Below, in pieces: positions 1-6,265 of a stretch of DNA of 10,238 bases. The stretch spans positions 1 to 10,238 of the forward strand of contig JAIRXN010000163.1 in assembly GCA_031268245.1 (NCBI GenBank). The letters run 5' to 3'. The translations under genes were made by a program, and so were the position numbers. The notes under the pieces were generated by a model, which worked only from the letters and a program-made list of their open reading frames with translations, was not told the DNA's origin and did not search any database. Numbering within the stretch: position 1 is the first letter of the stretch; the number at the start of each line of letters is the position of its first letter. Origin of the DNA: Treponema sp. (GTDB taxonomy: Bacteria; Spirochaetota; Spirochaetia; Treponematales; Breznakiellaceae).

Positions 1-9
1 GCGGAAATT

Positions 10-3000
10 TTACGATGGTTTCATCCGGTTCAGATATTTATGCAGAGTCGATAATACATCATCAAAATCCAGCGGCTTACCCACATGACCGTTCATTCCG
101 GCCTCAAAGCATCTGTCAATGTCTTCCCGGAACACATTGGCGGTCATGGCAATGATGGGAATTTGTTTTGCGTTAGGGGTCTCAAGCGCCCGGATTTTCC
201 GTGTGGCTTCATAGCCGTCCATTTCAGGCATCTGCACATCCATAAAGATCATATCATATTTCCCGGGCGCTTCAGAGAACATCCGCAGCGCCTCTATGCC
301 GTTTTCCGCACAGTCAATGGTCAGGAGGGTCGGTTCCAAAACCGTTTGCATAATTTCCCGGTTAATTTCAACATCCTCAGCCAGCAATAAATGGTATCCT
401 TCAAAGATGCCGTCTTTTTCCGGCTGCGCTTCCTCGGCGGGCAGCCTTTTCACGCCCAGACATTCATTAATCATATCGGCTATGGAGGAAGGGAAAAGGG
501 GTTTGGGCAGGAACTTGTCAACCCCTGCGGCTTTTGCCTCTTCCTCAATTACACTCCATTCCGTTGCAGAGATCATAACTACAACGGAATTATCCGGATT
601 ACTCTCCTTTATCTTATGGGTTAATTCTATACCGTTCATGCCGGGCATCTTCCAGTCAACAAAATAGATATCATAAGCGCCCCTCTGTTCAATAAGGGAG
701 ACGGCTTCATCTCCGCCCGCCGCAGTATCACAGTAAACATTGAAAGACCGGGCAATTTCTGAAAAATAATCCCGTATTTCAAGATCATCATCAACCGCCA
801 TGATACGGATATTTTTCCAGTTCACATTCGGGCTTAAAAGACTCCGCCTTTCTTCCCTGCCGCGGCAGGCCTGTACTATAAATACAAAGGTTGAGCCTTT
901 ACCCAGTTCGGATTCTATCCATATCTTTCCGCCCATCATCTCTACGATACGTTTTGAAATTGCCAGCCCCAGTCCTGTTCCGCCGAATTTGCGGGAGGTA
1001 CTGCTTTCGGCCTGCTGGAAGGAATGAAAGAGATTGGACTGCTGTTCTTTGCTGATACCTATGCCGGTATCTTTTACTTTGATCTGAATGGAACAGAGGC
1101 CGTCTTCCTCTCCCGCAAAATCCGCATCCAGCGTGATGGAGCCGTAATTCGGCGTAAATTTTACCGCGTTGCTCAAAAGATTGGTAATCACCTGGGCCAG
1201 CCGCTGGTCGTCTCCAATCAGGGTATGGGGAATTGCCCCGTCGATATGTATGGTAAAACTTTGCTGTTTCTCTCCCACCCGGAAGTTAATAACATTAACT
1301 ACCCGCTGGAGCATCTTTTCAAAGTTGAACTCCGCGGGGGACAGTTCAAATTTATTTGCCTCTATTTTTGACATATCCAATATATCGTTGATAATGCCCA
1401 GAAGATGATTTGAAGCATCCTCAATCTTTGTGAGGCAGTAATCTTTCCGTTCTATATCGGAGGCAGCTTTACCTATGGAGGTCATACCGATTATGGCATT
1501 CATCGGTGTGCGGATCTCGTGGCTCATGTTCGCCAGAAAATCGCCTTTTGCACGACTGGCGGCTTCGGCGGCCTTCAGGGCATTCCGGACATTCTGCGCC
1601 ATTTCATTTCGCAATATGGCATTCACAATGAGAAGACTCGCCGATCTCAGGATGTTTTCCTCCTCTTTCGGAAAACTGTGCTCCAGACGGCAATCATCAA
1701 AACTGGCAAAACCCCAAAAGGCACTCTTCAGGAATACAGGAACAACCAGAATGGATTTGATGCGGTATGGTTCCAGCGTGATACGTTCCGTTTCCTGAAA
1801 ACTACTGATCGGACCGTTTATGCTCCATCCGCTGGCAAGTATTTCTTCCCATTGAGGAAGCGTATCCTGATACGAAAAATCCATCTTCCCGCCTGAGTGC
1901 ACCGGCGTGCCGTCATTCCTCCATTCATAAACACAGGTGTAATAGAGCCGTCCGCCATCTCTTAGATTATTCTGCCACACATTTATACGGTCAACATTCA
2001 CGCTGTATGCAATCTTCTCAATTCCGCCGTCAATGGAATTTTTCAATTCCTCTGTACCGGAGGCAAGCAGAATTGCCGCGGCGGCGTTTACGGCATGCAA
2101 AAGTTCATCCTGCCTGACAATCTTGGCGGTACGATCCTGCACGATCTTCTCAAGCCGCTTGCCTTCCTGGCGGTTCCGGTAGAACATGGCAACCAGAAGG
2201 ACAAGAATGCAAAACAGGAGACCGGAAGCCCCGATGATCCAGGGCATCCGCTGCCGCTCCAGCTTGACACGGTAGTCAAAAGTTTTGCGCGTCCAGCGTT
2301 CGGCAATACTGTTTGTATCAATCATGCGCAATGCTTTATCAACAACGGAGCGCAGCCGGGTTTCATTGATATTAAAGCCGAATCGAGATTCAAAAGACCG
2401 GTTGAATACGATATTTGCCTTGTAGCCTGCCTGTTCACTGTAATTTGTGATGCTGAGAAGCACATTCTGCGTTGCCATAACGAGACTCACCTCATCATTT
2501 TCCAGTGCGGTAAAGGCATCATCCTTGCTGTGGTATTCTACCGTGTCCGCGTGATCCGGAAACCAGCTGCGGAACAATTCGGCGTAAGCCGTCTCCTGAA
2601 TGAGCCCTACCCTGTTATAGAGAACCTCATTAATTTTAAGATCCGGAAAACCGGATTTGGACAGAAGCGCATAATAATCGGTCTGATATGATTCATCCGT
2701 CCAGAGGAAACGGTTCTCCCGTTCTGCCGAGCGGATCAGTTCGGTAACCATAGAAGCTTTTCCGGTTTCAAGCATATTCAGAAGGTCCGGCCATTCGACA
2801 ATACCGTCATTCATACGCTTAAAAGGCAGGCCCGTGATGTTTTCAATTTCCTTTATTACATCAATGGCAATGCCCTGCCACTGCCTTTCCTGGCTGTTGT
2901 AGAAACTGACAGGATAAGTGTCGTATTCAAACAATACCGGCACGGCATTTCCGCTGTTGATATGCTCATGTATGTATAGCTGTTCCTCTTTGTTCAACTG

Positions 3001-3906
3001 CAGCGAAAATTTGTGCCTCATGTATTCCTGCCGCCCGGTATTATACAATGCGATCAAATGATACATACCGTTGTTCTGAAGCGCCTTTTGAACAATGGAG
3101 ATTACCGGTTCCAGCGACGGGTTTCGGCTTGCAAGGGAAACCGTCCCATGGATCAGCGGGAAAAAATCTTCCGCCTTTACGTCCCCGTAAACATCGAAGG
3201 CGGCCTCCGCAATGCCTTCGTCGAAAAAGGCGTCTATTTCATCATTTTTCAGCATGGAATATGCTGTCCCGTAATCGTTAATAAAGACAGTTTCAACATG
3301 ATCTCTGATATGGGACAAAACAAGGCCGGGCGTGATCGTGCCCTCCAGGAACGCATAACGCAGGGGCCGTCTTTTTGTTATAGTGGATAACTCTTCACTC
3401 CCCGCGATCCGCATAAACTTAATTGAACGTTCGGCAATGGCATCGGTCATAAAATAGATCTTCCGGCGATCCTCCGTGGCTGTCAATTCGCCGGAAAAAT
3501 CAATCTTACCCGATTCCAGCCCGTCAATCAAATCACCCCACTCATAAACGGCAGGCTCAAAGCGAATCCCGAAAAGTTCTGTTAACCAGCCGCAAAACAG
3601 GGCGGTGTATCCCCGGATCTCGCCGTTTTCGTCAAAAAAGGTCTCGGTAGAGAGATTCATTCCATAGATGAATGCATCTTTTCGCCCCTGCAGGGCTTCA
3701 ACGGCGGCAATCTCATCCTCTGTTACGCCAGGTACAGTCCGGAAAGAAGTATAAACAGGATACTCCGCCTGGTGAAGGCTCCCCTCGGGATAAGGCGTCT
3801 GCCGGGACGCAGGCTTTGCTTCCATCCTGCAGCCTGCGGCGCATACGAGTAATCCGGCCGCTAAAACAGAGCAAATTTTTCCAAATTGTACATACCGTGC
3901 CGCCAT
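10..3906 (-). CDS. Hybrid sensor histidine kinase: two SBP3-like periplasmic domains, GAF, HisKA, HATPase, two receivers
   Basis: A 1298-residue membrane sensor kinase that probably binds small solutes outside the membrane and starts a phosphorelay inside. Visible order: N-terminal hydrophobic signal (about 10-26) ending in a lipobox-like AAGC (Cys26); a first SBP_bac_3-like domain (about 75-290, GELTATEDRR around 139-148); a second (about 320-545, ELIRSAERENR around 389-399); one membrane helix (about 555-576); a short linker helix; a GAF-like domain (about 605-765); HisKA with SHEIRTP and phospho-acceptor His796; HATPase with N913, DTGIG at 946-950 and GTGLGL at 976-981. Receiver 1 has D1039/D1040, phospho-Asp1084 and K1135; receiver 2 has D1178, phospho-Asp1223, T1255 and K1277. 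All catalytic residues look intact. There is no Hpt domain and no partner regulator in the window, so it is an orphan here. An in-frame TAG lies 12 bases before the ATG, so 3906 is the first possible ATG, and the signal peptide supports it. The ligand is unknown. Confidence 0.95.
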   Translation of the reverse strand: MAARYVQFGKICSVLAAGLLVCAAGCRMEAKPASRQTPYPEGSLHQAEYPVYTSFRTVPGVTEDEIAAVEALQGRKDAFIYGMNLSTETFFDENGEIRGYTALFCGWLTELFGIRFEPAVYEWGDLIDGLESGKIDFSGELTATEDRRKIYFMTDAIAERSIKFMRIAGSEELSTITKRRPLRYAFLEGTITPGLVLSHIRDHVETVFINDYGTAYSMLKNDEIDAFFDEGIAEAAFDVYGDVKAEDFFPLIHGTVSLASRNPSLEPVISIVQKALQNNGMYHLIALYNTGRQEYMRHKFSLQLNKEEQLYIHEHINSGNAVPVLFEYDTYPVSFYNSQERQWQGIAIDVIKEIENITGLPFKRMNDGIVEWPDLLNMLETGKASMVTELIRSAERENRFLWTDESYQTDYYALLSKSGFPDLKINEVLYNRVGLIQETAYAELFRSWFPDHADTVEYHSKDDAFTALENDEVSLVMATQNVLLSITNYSEQAGYKANIVFNRSFESRFGFNINETRLRSVVDKALRMIDTNSIAERWTRKTFDYRVKLERQRMPWIIGASGLLFCILVLLVAMFYRNRQEGKRLEKIVQDRTAKIVRQDELLHAVNAAAAILLASGTEELKNSIDGGIEKIAYSVNVDRINVWQNNLRDGGRLYYTCVYEWRNDGTPVHSGGKMDFSYQDTLPQWEEILASGWSINGPISSFQETERITLEPYRIKSILVVPVFLKSAFWGFASFDDCRLEHSFPKEEENILRSASLLIVNAILRNEMAQNVRNALKAAEAASRAKGDFLANMSHEIRTPMNAIIGMTSIGKAASDIERKDYCLTKIEDASNHLLGIINDILDMSKIEANKFELSPAEFNFEKMLQRVVNVINFRVGEKQQSFTIHIDGAIPHTLIGDDQRLAQVITNLLSNAVKFTPNYGSITLDADFAGEEDGLCSIQIKVKDTGIGISKEQQSNLFHSFQQAESSTSRKFGGTGLGLAISKRIVEMMGGKIWIESELGKGSTFVFIVQACRGREERRSLLSPNVNWKNIRIMAVDDDLEIRDYFSEIARSFNVYCDTAAGGDEAVSLIEQRGAYDIYFVDWKMPGMNGIELTHKIKESNPDNSVVVMISATEWSVIEEEAKAAGVDKFLPKPLFPSSIADMINECLGVKRLPAEEAQPEKDGIFEGYHLLLAEDVEINREIMQTVLEPTLLTIDCAENGIEALRMFSEAPGKYDMIFMDVQMPEMDGYEATRKIRALETPNAKQIPIIAMTANVFREDIDRCFEAGMNGHVGKPLDFDDVLSTLHKYLNRMKPS

Positions 3907-3912
3907 GATACA

Positions 3913-3942
3913 ATTCTACCATCATTCTTCATGAAAAGTAAA
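3913..3942 (-). promoter_or_regulatory. Possible promoter of the hybrid kinase, with the -10 next to the ATG
   Basis: On the minus strand a TTTACT (-35-like, 3937-3942, four of six consensus bases) is followed after 18 bases by TAGAAT (-10-like, 3913-3918, five of six). Only six bases separate the -10 hexamer from the kinase ATG at 3906. Transcription would therefore start at or next to the start codon and give a leaderless message. No Shine-Dalgarno sequence is visible before this ATG, which agrees. AT-rich hexamers are common by chance, so this is suggestive only. Confidence 0.4.
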
Positions 3943-3958
3943 TGATGCGGCAATTAAA

Positions 3959-4019
3959 TAGAGTCTGTCCATAAAGCCGGTTACTGTACGAAGCTTCAAG
4001 TCGTCTTGGATAGACTCTA
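3959..4019. repeat. 61-bp inverted-repeat element (MITE-like or structural)
   Basis: Two 13-base arms, TAGAGTCTGTCCA (3959-3971) and TGGATAGACTCTA (4007-4019), are complementary at 12 of 13 positions; the exception is a G-T pair that becomes G-U in a plus-strand RNA. The 35-base interior contains the palindrome GAAGCTTC (3990-3997). It lies in the gap between the kinase and metY, next to a separate hairpin at 4026-4060. The ends resemble insertion-sequence termini in style, so a tiny non-autonomous element is possible. It could also be a backup terminator for metY, since the minus strand continues into a short T-rich run. No target-site duplication is obvious. Copies elsewhere in the genome would settle its nature. 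Confidence 0.5.
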
Positions 4020-4025
4020 AATAAG

Positions 4026-4060
4026 CTTGCTCCAAAACTTAATATTTGTTTCAGAGCAAG
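4026..4060 (-). terminator. Hairpin terminator candidate downstream of metY
   Basis: Read on the minus strand, CTTGCTCTGAAAC pairs with GTTTTGGAGCAAG, giving a 13-bp stem with two G-U pairs around a 9-base AT-rich loop. It begins 46 bases after the metY stop. The G-U pairs form only in a minus-strand RNA, so the structure suits the metY transcript. The following tract (CTTATTT) is only moderately U-rich, so termination may be imperfect. The rest of the 3907-4106 gap holds the inverted repeat at 3959-4019 and the possible kinase promoter; I see no gene in it. Confidence 0.55.
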
Positions 4061-4106
4061 ACCGGTAAAAGAAAAGAACGTCTTTTTAGGATCGCATTAA
4101 AAAATC

Positions 4107-5396
4107 TTACTTTACCGCTTCGAAGCCCTGTGTGAGGTCGGCAAGTATATCATCGATATGTTCGATCCCGATTGAAAGCCGTACCGTATTCGGTTTGATC
4201 CCCGATTCGAGAAGCTCGGTTTCGCTCATTTGGGAATGGGTGGTAGAAGCAGGATGAATCACAAGGGATTTTACATCGGCGACATTCGCCAGAAGCGAGA
4301 AAAGTTTGAGTTTTTCGGTAAAGCGCTTGGCCTTTTCAGCGTCCCCCTTTAGCTCGAAGGTGAAGATTGACGCTCCGCCCCTGGGGAAGTACTTCTTGAA
4401 AAGCCCATGATCCCGGTGGGAAGAGAGAGCGGGATGGTTCACCTTTTCTACCTGGGGATGCGTTGTAAGAAATTCCACAACCTTGAGTGTGTTTTCCGTA
4501 TGCCGTTCCACCCTGAGCGAAAGAGTTTCCAGGCCCTGGAGGAAGAGGAAGGCATTGAAAGGTGAAAGTGCGGAGCCGGTGTCCCGGAGCAGTGTGACCC
4601 GGGCCTTGATGATGTATGCAAGGTTTCCCACGGCCTGGGTAAAGACAACGCCGTGATAGCTTGAATTGGGTTTGGAGAGGCCGGGGAATTTGTCATTGGC
4701 GGCCCAGTCAAATTTACCCCCGTCCACTATAACGCCGCCGATGCTGGTGCCATGGCCGCCGATAAACTTTGTCGCCGAATGGACGACTATATCAATGCCG
4801 TAATCGATGGGTTTGAGCAGATAGGGGGTGGCAAAAGTGCTGTCTACGATGGCGGGAATGCCGTGCTTGTGGGCAATATCGGCAACCGCCTTTACATCGA
4901 CTATACTCGCATTGGGGTTCCCCACGGTTTCAAAGAACAGGGCCTTTGTATTGGGTTTGATGGCCTTTTCAAAATTGGCGGGATTGCTTCCGTCAATGAA
5001 ACTCACCTCTACCCCCATATCCCTGAAGGTATTGGCAAAGAGATTATAGGTACCGCCGTAGAGCTGGTTGTCGGAGACAATGTGATCCCCGGAACGGGTT
5101 ATGTTCTGAATCGCATAGGTGATAGCGGCAGCTCCCGAAGAGACGGCAAGAGCGGCAACGCCCCCTTCCAGAGCGGCAATCCGCTTCTCAAAGACCTCCC
5201 AGGTTGGGTTCATGATCCTGGTATAGATATTCCCCGTCTCGCTAAGGGCAAAACGGCCCGCGGCGGAGGCTGAACTGGGGAATACATAGGACGTGGTTTG
5301 ATATATGGGCACAGCCCTTGCGTCGGTGGCCGGATCCGGTTTCTCCTGCCCGGCATGAACCTGAAGAGTTTCAAATTGATACTGTTTTTCTGACAT
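4107..5396 (-). CDS. metY: O-acetylhomoserine sulfhydrylase (O-acetyl-L-homoserine aminocarboxypropyltransferase)
   Basis: A 429-residue cytoplasmic PLP enzyme of the Cys/Met metabolism family (cystathionine gamma-synthase fold), full length for MetY. It joins O-acetyl-L-homoserine with sulfide to give L-homocysteine and acetate, the direct sulfhydrylation route to methionine; some members also act on O-acetylserine. The PLP lysine is K210 in SATKFIGGHG, with D185 (VDSTFATP) expected to contact the pyridine ring. YTRIMNPT (58-65) supplies the Tyr/Arg pair that binds the cofactor phosphate of the neighbouring subunit, and Y113 (NQLYGGTYN) should stack on the ring. The N-terminus FETLQVHAGQ and the roughly 430-residue length favour MetY over the shorter MetB and MetC enzymes. 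The ATG at 5396 follows AAAGGAG (5403-5409) at a 6-base spacing. It has its own promoter. A separate cysteine synthase role cannot be excluded from sequence alone. Confidence 0.95.
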   Translation of the reverse strand: MSEKQYQFETLQVHAGQEKPDPATDARAVPIYQTTSYVFPSSASAAGRFALSETGNIYTRIMNPTWEVFEKRIAALEGGVAALAVSSGAAAITYAIQNITRSGDHIVSDNQLYGGTYNLFANTFRDMGVEVSFIDGSNPANFEKAIKPNTKALFFETVGNPNASIVDVKAVADIAHKHGIPAIVDSTFATPYLLKPIDYGIDIVVHSATKFIGGHGTSIGGVIVDGGKFDWAANDKFPGLSKPNSSYHGVVFTQAVGNLAYIIKARVTLLRDTGSALSPFNAFLFLQGLETLSLRVERHTENTLKVVEFLTTHPQVEKVNHPALSSHRDHGLFKKYFPRGGASIFTFELKGDAEKAKRFTEKLKLFSLLANVADVKSLVIHPASTTHSQMSETELLESGIKPNTVRLSIGIEHIDDILADLTQGFEAVK

Positions 5397-5417
5397 ACTA
5401 TTCTCCTTTCGGTTTTT

Positions 5418-5434
5418 CCTATTAATACAATAGG
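5418..5434. promoter_or_regulatory. Palindromic operator candidate in the metY leader
   Basis: A perfect 6-bp inverted repeat, CCTATT and AATAGG separated by five bases, lies 8 bases downstream of the predicted metY -10 hexamer, just past the expected transcription start. This is a common place for a repressor site. The AT-rich dyad would suit a small dimeric regulator of sulfur metabolism, for example an Rrf2-type protein, but no regulator is encoded nearby and the assignment is inference. The predicted leader is only about 40 bases, too short for a SAM riboswitch. Confidence 0.4.
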
Positions 5435-5442
5435 TTTAATAT

Positions 5443-5471
5443 ACTATATAATCTTTGAAAACTTTTGTCAA
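5443..5471 (-). promoter_or_regulatory. Sigma-70-type promoter of metY
   Basis: On the minus strand, a consensus TTGACA (5466-5471) is separated by exactly 17 bases from TATAGT (5443-5448, five of six consensus bases). Transcription should begin near 5436, giving a leader of about 40 bases that contains the palindrome at 5418-5434 and the ribosome binding site at 5403-5409. The -35 box overlaps the final codons of the upstream thioesterase gene, so metY can be expressed independently while still receiving read-through. Confidence 0.8.
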
Positions 5472-5893
5472 GTCCTTTTTTTTACTGTACTGAAACCATT
5501 GCCGAGCATCTCCGCAATTAGAATCCCCAGATCATCACTAATACTGATACGATAGACCGATATACTCTTCCCCCGTGAAAGGCAGCAGGATCGGGCTATG
5601 AGGCGTGTCCCCCTGCTGCTCTTCAAAAAAGAGATACTGCAGGACTGCCCCACGGTGATTCCGCGAGCCTCCCCGGAGGCCAGTTCAAGGTTACAGTGGA
5701 CGGCAAAGGCAAGGTCGGCCAGGGTAAAAATCGCCCCGCCCTGAACGGCGCCGCCCGCATTCCGGTGAATGTCCTGAATTTCCATGCTGCACTGCACGGT
5801 TTCATCGCTTGCCGAGTCGATGACGATCCCCGCGCCGGAAGCCCAGCGGTCGGCTTTGAAAAAATGCCGTATCTTTTCCAGATTTCTTTCCAT
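5468..5893 (-). CDS. PaaI-family hotdog-fold thioesterase
   Basis: A 141-residue single-domain cytoplasmic hotdog protein, of typical length for the PaaI/YbgC-like acyl-CoA thioesterases that hydrolyse CoA thioesters, often aromatic or unusual acyl groups. The signature segment HRNAGGAVQGGAIFTLAD (43-60) holds Asn45 and Asp60, at the same relative spacing as the catalytic Asn and Asp of human THEM2, and it starts the long central helix. The usual His of the H-G-G motif is Gln51 here. The second half (GITVGQSCSISFLK, then RGTRLIARS) follows the expected strand pattern. The ATG at 5893 is the first in frame after an upstream TAA, and no Shine-Dalgarno sequence precedes it. Its 3' end overlaps the metY promoter. 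The acyl substrate cannot be deduced, and neither neighbour is a CoA enzyme. Confidence 0.85.
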   Translation of the reverse strand: MERNLEKIRHFFKADRWASGAGIVIDSASDETVQCSMEIQDIHRNAGGAVQGGAIFTLADLAFAVHCNLELASGEARGITVGQSCSISFLKSSRGTRLIARSCCLSRGKSISVYRISISDDLGILIAEMLGNGFSTVKKRT

Positions 5894-5902
5894 AATGCCG
5901 CT

Positions 5903-5932
5903 ATTTTAGGATAACACCGCCGCACTTGTCTA
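5903..5932 (-). promoter_or_regulatory. Promoter candidate for the thioesterase gene, probably giving a very short leader
   Basis: On the minus strand TAGACA (5927-5932, five of six -35 consensus bases) is followed after 18 bases by TAAAAT (5903-5908, five of six -10 consensus bases). Only nine bases lie between this hexamer and the ATG at 5893, so the transcript would start about two to four bases before the start codon. This fits the missing ribosome binding site. Confidence 0.5.
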
Positions 5933-5936
5933 TAAA
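5931..5936 (+). promoter_or_regulatory. Possible -10 element for the small Cys/His gene
   Basis: TATAAA (five of six -10 consensus bases) on the plus strand, preceded by a TG two bases upstream, would give a leader of about 37 bases before the ATG at 5980. No convincing -35 box is seen at 16-18 bases. It overlaps the -35 box proposed for the divergent thioesterase promoter, so the two genes may compete for polymerase. The evidence is weak. Confidence 0.3.
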
Positions 5937-5966
5937 AAAACGCTGAAAAACACCGATGATCACAAT

Positions 5967-5973
5967 AAGGGAG
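5967..5973 (+). promoter_or_regulatory. Ribosome binding site that sets the start of the small Cys/His gene
   Basis: AAGGGAG sits six bases before the ATG at 5980. An earlier in-frame ATG at 5956 has no comparable site, and the eight residues it would add resemble none of the repeat modules. The start at 5980 is therefore preferred, giving an 85-residue product. Confidence 0.75.
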
Positions 5974-5979
5974 AAATAT

Positions 5980-6237
5980 ATGGCAACAAAATGCATACAC
6001 TGCGGTTCTTCATCATACGGGCCCGGCTGTTCCGGAAGCCTCAACGGGCTGCACCGGCATAATAATGATGAAAAACGATGCATCTACTGCGGTTCATCAT
6101 CCTACGGAACCGGCTGTCTGCAAACCCCTACCAGGGTACATATCCACGGACACGGAGCCAACAGGTGTATCTACTGCGGCTCCGCAGTTTCAGGCATGGG
6201 CTGCAAACACAGTCCCACGGGGCATCACGAGAAGTAA
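5980..6237 (+). CDS. Small protein of three tandem 29-residue Cys/His (C-X2-C-X8-C-X7-H) modules
   Basis: An 85-residue hydrophilic protein, probably cytoplasmic, without signal peptide or membrane segment. It consists almost wholly of three modules starting at Cys5, Cys34 and Cys63, exactly 29 residues apart. Each has C-[IH/IY]-C-G-S-x3-G-x-G-C followed by an invariant His at module position 21 (His25, His54, His83); further His residues follow (27, 56, 58) or sit beside it (82). Nine cysteines and three invariant histidines in register strongly suggest one metal site per module, most simply zinc bound by Cys3His. Module ends read SLNGLHRH, TPTRVHIH and SPTGHHEK. It is the only plus-strand gene, diverging from the thioesterase and converging on yqeB. 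I cannot name a characterised family. Nucleic-acid binding, metal buffering and a protein-interaction zinc ribbon are all possible, and function is not assigned. Conserved spacing despite third-base differences between modules argues that it is a real gene. Confidence 0.8.
   Translation: MATKCIHCGSSSYGPGCSGSLNGLHRHNNDEKRCIYCGSSSYGTGCLQTPTRVHIHGHGANRCIYCGSAVSGMGCKHSPTGHHEK
5992..6234 (+). repeat. In-frame 87-base tandem coding repeat (2.8 copies)
   Basis: Repeat units begin at 5992, 6079 and 6166; the third is cut short by the stop codon. Units 1 and 2 are close in their first 39 bases, while unit 3 has diverged more in the G-S-x3-G segment. The pattern implies duplication of a 29-codon module followed by selection on Cys, Gly and His codons. 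The units adjoin without spacers and are coding, so this is not a CRISPR array. Confidence 0.8.
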
Positions 6238-6265
6238 AGTTTCTTAGTGGGTTTGTTCAGAAACT
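6238..6265. terminator. Weak hairpin between the convergent small gene and yqeB
   Basis: AGTTTCT (6238-6244) and AGAAACT (6259-6265) form a 7-bp inverted repeat around 14 bases, spanning the 19-base gap between two convergent genes and the last codons of yqeB. On the minus strand the stem is followed by TTACTTCT, and on the plus strand by a less T-rich run. It could act as a weak bidirectional terminator, but the stem is short and AT-rich. Confidence 0.3.

Noticed and set aside
2095..2691. A 198-codon open frame on the plus strand opposite the hybrid kinase
   Set aside because: It is antisense to the second sensor domain and the membrane helix, which are clearly coding on the minus strand; its translation has no recognisable motif.
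4752..5273. A 173-codon open frame on the plus strand opposite metY
   Set aside because: It lies wholly inside the highly conserved metY gene on the other strand, has no domain I recognise and reflects codon bias of the real gene.
5397..5445. A SAM or T-box riboswitch in the metY leader
   Set aside because: The predicted leader is about 40 bases with a single short dyad, too small for either element.
5956..5979. An earlier ATG start for the small Cys/His gene
   Set aside because: The ribosome site AAGGGAG at 5967-5973 lies downstream of that ATG and is ideally spaced for the ATG at 5980.
5992..6234. Regular 87-base repeats as a possible CRISPR or non-coding array
   Set aside because: The units are contiguous, without spacers, stay in frame, and conserve Cys/Gly/His codons while third bases vary, so they are protein modules.
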